From Amphiura filiformis (taxonomy: Eukaryota > Echinodermata > Ophiuroidea > Amphilepidida > Amphiuridae): a DNA stretch of 64,000 nt. The position numbers and the translations under genes are program-made. Each line of letters begins with the position of its first letter. Within the stretch, counting starts at the first letter, position 1. The notes under the pieces are model-generated. The model was not told the origin of the DNA and did not search any database. It saw nothing but the letters and a program-made list of their open reading frames with translations. Location of the stretch: positions 49,303,281 to 49,367,280 of the forward strand of contig NC_092644.1 of the NCBI RefSeq assembly GCF_039555335.1, given 5' to 3'. Below, one piece after another: positions 48,601 to 56,100 of the stretch.

Positions 48601-51600
48601 TAGGTGAAGGTGATCGGTGAGATCTTCTAGGAGAAGAACCTCTTCTATCAGCACTTGACTAAATAATGAGAGGAAAAAGGAAAGAAAGGAGAAATTTTGA
48701 CTATGTACTTAATTATGGTAACCACATTTTTTTTTTTTTTTAAATTTATGTTTCAAAAATTGACAGAATACTGGATCTGCATCGGCACCGCCTGCTCTGG
48801 AGGATCACACCAATACTTCCTTGTTAATCGCACTACTATTACGGGTGGGATTTTGGGGTACACCTATGCAATTTATGGGCAAGTACATGTACCAGGAGTA
48901 CAAGTACAGCAGGGATTCAGACAAAGTAGAGTGCCAAATTTAAAAATGGTCTCTTGGTATAGCAATGATATTTATGAAAATATATCCAAATCTGCAACGT
49001 AAAATATTTACAGCTTTGTTTGACAGTGAAACCACCTGAGCTATTTAAGGTCATGTCAATAGGGACACAAAGTGATGAGTTAATTTGAGATGCAAAATGA
49101 GAAGTCTCGCCACGATTTGCTCACCGATGAGCTTCACATTCAAGGCTCTTACCGTTGCATTCGTAATCTAGTCAGATTCGCTGAAGCATGACACTGTGTA
49201 AAGCAATGGAAGTTCAGAAGTAAATACAGGAGATCACGACAGGCGATCGCATCAAAAATGTTGCTAAACTGCACTTCAACAAAAGGTTGGACTACAGGTT
49301 TGAAATAGGCAATCTTTACTTTTAAAAAGATATCTACTTAGGAGTCATTCCATGCCAACTCAACATGAAAGTTAAGCCATACTCGTGGATTTTTTTCTTA
49401 TTTTGTGTACTGGTAGTTTAAAACAATTTGTAACACATTTTAGCGCAAGTAGGGAGAAGGTGGGCAGGTTGGCAGCATTTTGAGGGCATTTTACAGGTTT
49501 TACACAGTGCTCTATGGGAAAAGTATAGTGTAGACATAGCCTATGAACTAGTTAAACACACCTTGTATGCTAATTATAAGATAAAGATAGCATTAAGGGG
49601 GTACTACACCCTTCGATAAATTTGTGTCTATTTTTGCATTTTTTTCAAAAACTAATAACACAGTGGTAACAAAAGCTATGTATATTATAGGGGCAAGGAA
49701 TCCAATTACTACACTGGAATTTCAGTGGCCCAAGACAAAGCGGTTAGTTATTTTTGATAAGATATAAGGTACCGCTAGGATGTACCTCATTTCCTATCAT
49801 ATATACTGAACCGCTTGTCTTGAGTCACTGAAATTTCAGTGTAGTAATTGGATTCCTTGCCCCAATGATATACATAACTTTTGTTACCAGTGTGTTATTA
49901 TTTTTGAGAAAAATGCAAAAATAGTCACTAAATTTACCACAGGTGTAGTACCCCTTAATTAAATATTTCAATTTTAAATCATTTATTTATTAATTTTATA
50001 AATTACATACGTTTATAAATAGATTTCTTCTTCTAGAAGACTAGATAATTATTTTTCAAATCATAAAATAACGAACAAATAAAGGAATTTCCCAGTACAA
50101 AATTCGCAAATAATGAATTCGCTTGATTAGCAATTAATTAGCATATTATCCTTATTTAGGGTTATTTCATGTAAACATTAAACAAATTTAGCTAAAAGAT
50201 ACAATTTGACTTTAATTTTTATAAAATAAGTAAAATACTTCATTCGACAGAAAAATCTGTTAACTTTGAATATTTAATTAGCGCTAATCAGCATACGCAG
50301 CATTAATTTAAAAATTCTGTTACTTTGTTACGTCCACAACATCATAAGCTTCAAAATGCTTCTAAAAACCGGACAGCCTTATTTCTATAGATCTGCTGCG
50401 CATTCAAATTGCATTGTAATGTATTGCATCGTAATTTCATTTGTGTCCATGCTAATTATGTTTGTAAACGCAACATGAACTCACATGTTTTCAAGCAAAT
50501 TCGCCGATAATAGGTGATCAAAAGCGATCGGAATATTGCAAAAGTACAGATCGCAATCAGCTTACTTCATATGAGATGACCTTTGGAAAAATACGGCATA
50601 ATTTGTCATGGTGCTTGCGGAATGCCATGCAGTAAAATATTAAAACGTTGCGGCAATGCATGATTGACAACTAAAAATCGGCGTGTTGCCCGTATCCTCT
50701 GCTGTCAATTTCTTATCCACTCACTAATCCTCACAAAAGCTTTGTGTTGATTACTTATGTGTGGAGGCAATTGCAATAAGTACAATGAAATAATGAGTAG
50801 GGCGGGCTCCGGGCGGGTTTCTTCTTCATCTTACGTAACAGTAGGCCTATTGTTCTAAAAAAACCCGGAAGCTTGTTGTCTGGCGCTCTAGCTGAAATAC
50901 AGCAAGATAAGGCCTATGAAAGTCAATTCCGAGTTTATCGTCACTTTTTTTTTCCAGGTTGGTGAGGTGACTTTTTCATTTTTCATTATTTCATCAGATT
51001 TCATTATTGACCTAAAATGCATGTTGATTTAAAGCAAAATGGAAATAAATGCGACGAAGAAATTTTCACGAAAGGTAGGGACTAAATAAGTTAGAAAAGA
51101 ACCTGGTTTTGCTTCCAAGTTATGAATTTATATGTTTTACAAACAAAACTATATGTTTCCAATTGCTAAAACTGGGGAAAACAATTTGACGTGGGTATTT
51201 TTGGTTTCCAAAAAGTGATGCGGGCGGGGGACGATAAACTCGGAATCGACTTTCATGCACCTAATGTAAGAGAGTAAATGTAAACCTGTATTTTAGCTAG
51301 AGTATCTCGAGCTAGGGTAGCATTAGTTCACCACGTAAACTTGTATGGTTCAAAATTCGGACCGCTCGCCATTAAGTTTACTGATTTCTGTGTTTTGAAA
51401 TTTGTTGACGTTTTAAGGGGGTACTACACCCCTGCTCAATTTTGTGACTATTTTGCATTTTTCTCAAAAATTATAGTGCATTGGTGACAAGTAAGATAGG
51501 TATAATATAGGGGCAAGGACTACAACTACTGCACTGGAAATTTTATTTCAGCACAGACAACAGTTGTGTAGTTACAGTCAAAAATGAGGGAAAACCAATA

Positions 51601-52751
51601 TTTGATCAATAAATCAATAACTACTTGCCTTGAGTTGGTGAATTTTCAGTGCAGTAGTTGTAGTCCTTGCCCCTATAATATACATAGCTTACTTACCACC
51701 AATGCGCTATAATTTTTGAGAAAAATGCAAAAATAGGCAGGCACAAAATTGGCCAGGGGTGTAGTACCCCCTTAATGATCCCCGATTTCCGGTCAATTAT
51801 TTTAGCTGTGTCATGTCACATGCATGACGCTGGTGGTGGGTACCAGCCAAACTTCAGAAGAAAAAAACACGATCGCCGATAAACGATATGAAAACGACAT
51901 CGAATTACAGAGATATTTCTTCCCAAAATTTGACCATTTGTAGGCAAGTTGGCCCTACTTTGTCTGCGTTATGTGAAAAGGGACAGTCTTTAAGTAAGTA
52001 GGTATGCCAGGTGAATTTAAATTTGCCATCAAACTGCATCATTTTATTTATCAAATTAAAGCCCTTGAGTAAAGAAAGCCAAAACTGAAACCCTTTTTGT
52101 CATAGCACTTTCCGTGGCAAAGTTACATCTTTTCAAAGATCGACTTTCATCAAAAAGATTCTGCCAGCAAAATTCCCCAAAACAACATTACAGAGGTGTT
52201 TCTAGATCTTAGTCTCATGATGATAGCAGCTTTTTTTAATGGAACTGCTATCAAAATCCCTCTAAAATTCCATGTGTGAGTGTCTCATCACCATAAAAAA
52301 TCATATATATTTGGGTCAAGTGAAGTATAGAAAACATATTTATGTAGGTTTCCTTGACCTACCTGTTCTTGAAAAAAATTGCAATTTCTATGTAAATATG
52401 TATTGGGTATTTGTGTTTGGTCGCCGGTCTAGCCGAATTTCGCTGACTAGCAAATGTGTTACCGTAAGGTTTGCCTGGCATACCTAAAGTAAGTATACGT
52501 GCAACGGCAACGCTTTTGATGAATAAAAAAATGATGGAGCCTATTCTTGACTGTGTAATATTCCTTCACCACGCTGCCATACGGTAATACTAATAGTCTT
52601 ATACAATGGACAGATAGTATCAGTTTGTAAATGAGCCTACATGTATGAGGACATCGTATAAGTTAAGGCTGGCATTTTCGGTCGGGTAAGATGGTGGTAC
52701 CCGCCGCCGAGATTACATTACCGGGTAGGAAATACCTCCCGGTACCGAATT

Positions 52752-52786
<35 letters not shown>

Positions 52787-53076
52787 ATTTTTTTAAATTT
52801 TTTTAAGTTTTTATTTTTTCGGTTTTGTAGTGTCCCTGGACCTAGACCTAAATGCTAGGATCATTCATGGTTGACCTAAAAAAAAAAAAATAAATAAATA
52901 AATAAATTAAAGATATTTTGTTATTTTTAATATGAAAATTGATAATTTGTATTCATGTCATAGTCTATTAATGATTTCAAAATGTATTGAATTTGAATGC
53001 ATTTTGAAATCATTAATAGACTATGACATGAATAGAAATGATCAATTTTCATATAAAAAAATAACAAAATATCTTG

Positions 53077-53107
<31 letters not shown>

Positions 53108-56100
53108 GGTCAACCATGAATGATCCTGGCATTTAGGTCTAAGTCAGAGACACTACAAAACCGAAAAAATAAAACTTAAAAAAAATTTTTTTTTTTTTTT
53201 TTTTTTTTTTAATTCAGTATTGCCGTTACCCACTCGAAAATTGCGGCGGGTACCCGGGTACAAAATTACCCGAAAATGCCAGGCCTAGTATAAGTTCCTT
53301 GTACTATAGCCAAAATAACAAATTCTCGATCATGAGCGTACTTTTCATAGAATATAAACACGATAACGCGACCTGCATGACCGAACCTTGACCTTGCCTA
53401 TAGCCAAAATAATCAATTCTCGATCATGAGAGGATGTACCTTCTGTGTCAGCATATTTTTCATAGAATAACACGATCGCGCGACCTGCATGACCTAACCT
53501 TGACCTTGCCTAGCAACGACTGTGTGATTGGTCAAGTCTCAAAAGCTGTGTTTGCGCCGGTCTTTGCGTAGTACGCTCGGTGCAAATAACTGTGCGTTCC
53601 CATGTTGGCTCTCATGATCGAGAATTTATTATTTTGGCTATAGCAACGACCGTGTGATTGGTCAATTCTCAAAAGCTGTGTTTGCGCTGTAAGCGCCGGT
53701 ATTTACATAATACGCTCGGACGCAAATAACTGTCGCGTACCAAGTTGGCTCTCATGATCGAGAATTTAATATTTTGGTTATAGTACTATAGTCAAATGCA
53801 GTAAACCTTTGACGAGCGCGACTACCGTGATGTTGCAAATTCGGCGCTAACAACGCGTACGGCGCGGCGCACAGTTCATTCATAAATTTCCTCTCAGCAA
53901 CAACATATCGCCTTAGCAGCCAATCAGAGACAAGTGCGTGTAACGCAGTAAATACGTGATGTATCCTTACAATCGCTCGTCAAAGGTTTACTGCATTTTA
54001 GTATAGGGTAGCATCACCCAATGCATGCACCACTTGAACTTGAAGTTGAAGTAGCGAGATCAGCGCATACGATGATTTACGCATTTGTATCTGTTGTGTG
54101 AAACTTAGTGAAAACAACTCACCATTTCTCATCCTTTCAAAACTCCAAATACAATAGGAAATTATTTTTACAGAGTTTAAAGATGGAATTTTCCGATTAT
54201 GTAAAGTTTTCCACAAAAAAAGAACATTAAGCATGTTTTTTAATGTCATGAACTTGTTGAAGTTCAGGAGTTACGACCGTAGCGACTCGATCGACGGGAC
54301 GCCATTTTTTCGTCTGCTTGAAATTCACGAAATCTCGATTTGGATTTATCCACGAGACTCCACGAGACTTACCTGGATGATGTCATCATTTTATAGGGAA
54401 TTTTGTGACCTTTGCACTCATACCAAACACGACGGGTTTGTTTTGGGAAAGCCCTAATTTTTCAGTTTTCTGAAGTCTATTTTTAGGTAAGATTTTCATG
54501 GTTTTGGCGTAAAAGTTGTTGAAATGGAGCAAAAGGAGGTCATTACACCTATATTACACCCATATAATATGAAATTTTAGAGTATTTTAAAGATGTTTGT
54601 GGTCATTCTGCTGCAGAAATCCATCGCGCATAGATGCGCAAAGGGAATTACTGTGATGACCCGTATTTGCAATTGTCCGTGAAAATACGACAACACGGGA
54701 GAAGTGGTGAGGTGGCGGTGCACGTGCTGTTCCTGATCGGGCTGGCCTTGGGTGGGAGATGTAAGCGATATCGGGTCATGTCGTATGTGGTAAAATGCAA
54801 AATGCACACTTAATTAAAGTGATATTATTTTTGTTACTACTTTTAATCAACTCTATGATACTTTAAGAATTTATATAATTTTTTTTCAATTTTTTTTCAC
54901 TTCCTTTGTATTTTTTTTTTCAATACTAAAGTTGAGTAGTGCAGTGTCAGATGAGGTTGACAAGTAAACTAATGGCACTGGCAGAACATGTTCACATGTG
55001 TTGCATGGGTCATAATTAGATTTATGATTACATATATTCATTTGTTTATTTTTTTTTTATTTATTCCTTTATTCATTCATTCCTAAATTTACTTGTTTAT
55101 TTACTTACAATATTTATTTATTTATTTCTTGGAGGCAATATCATCGTCTCTAAAATAATGCTGTATTTATAGTACGCAAAAAATGATTCACAAAAAAACC
55201 CAGTAAACTTCACATGACTTTAAATAGGCCATATTTTAAGTTATAGAGCTGATTCTGGCACCATTGTCTTTCTTTTTTAATGCCCTTTACATTGATACCA
55301 GATTTGTAAGTGTTACTTGTAAAAATATTCAAGTGCTAGACAAATAAATCCAGGGTACCATAAACAAAAAATGACAGACAAATTCCGCTACCCTACCCTG
55401 TGTAAAGATAGTCACTTGTGCTGAGCATGAAATTGGTCACTTATCGCTCACTGTTCAAAATGTGACATCTACACCAATTACAGTCCCCGAAACTGTCTAC
55501 TTTTTAGCCGACCTCAATTCCGAAACATTTAGTGATAGTTAAAAATGCGATCCCCAACCCTTTGGTTACCTTTGGACGAATTTTTGAAATCTCCGCTGAG
55601 TCTCCGTGTCTGAAATTCCCGGTACAAACATCGAAAATGTCGCAATTCTCAGTTCTCGGTGATGATACTATATCCGCATCGCTGTTTTCATACATGAATA
55701 TGCATATCTCTGACCCTGTAAGGTCAAAAGCGTGGCGTTGATTTCAACCAATCCGATCCACCGTTTAATAAGCAGCTTGATACTGACGTCATATCTGAGG
55801 TGACCAGGAGGCAGGAGCTACCATTTTGGTAAACTGAACTCGACTAAATGCGTTCTTTTGGTTCACATAAATCGAACAAAATTTTCAATAACGGGTAATA
55901 GTATGATTTCAATTTTTTATTAATGAAGTTACTTGTAGTTTTGAGGAATGACAAAGTTGTTTTTGGAAACTTAGATGTTTGTTTCAACTGATGATGTAGG
56001 ATCGCAAGGTGAGTGAATTCGTGAAGAGATTTGCTTGTTTGAGTGATAGTAGGATACGGGATGTAGGCTAGTCCTCTGTGTTTGACCGGCTCCGACGTCT

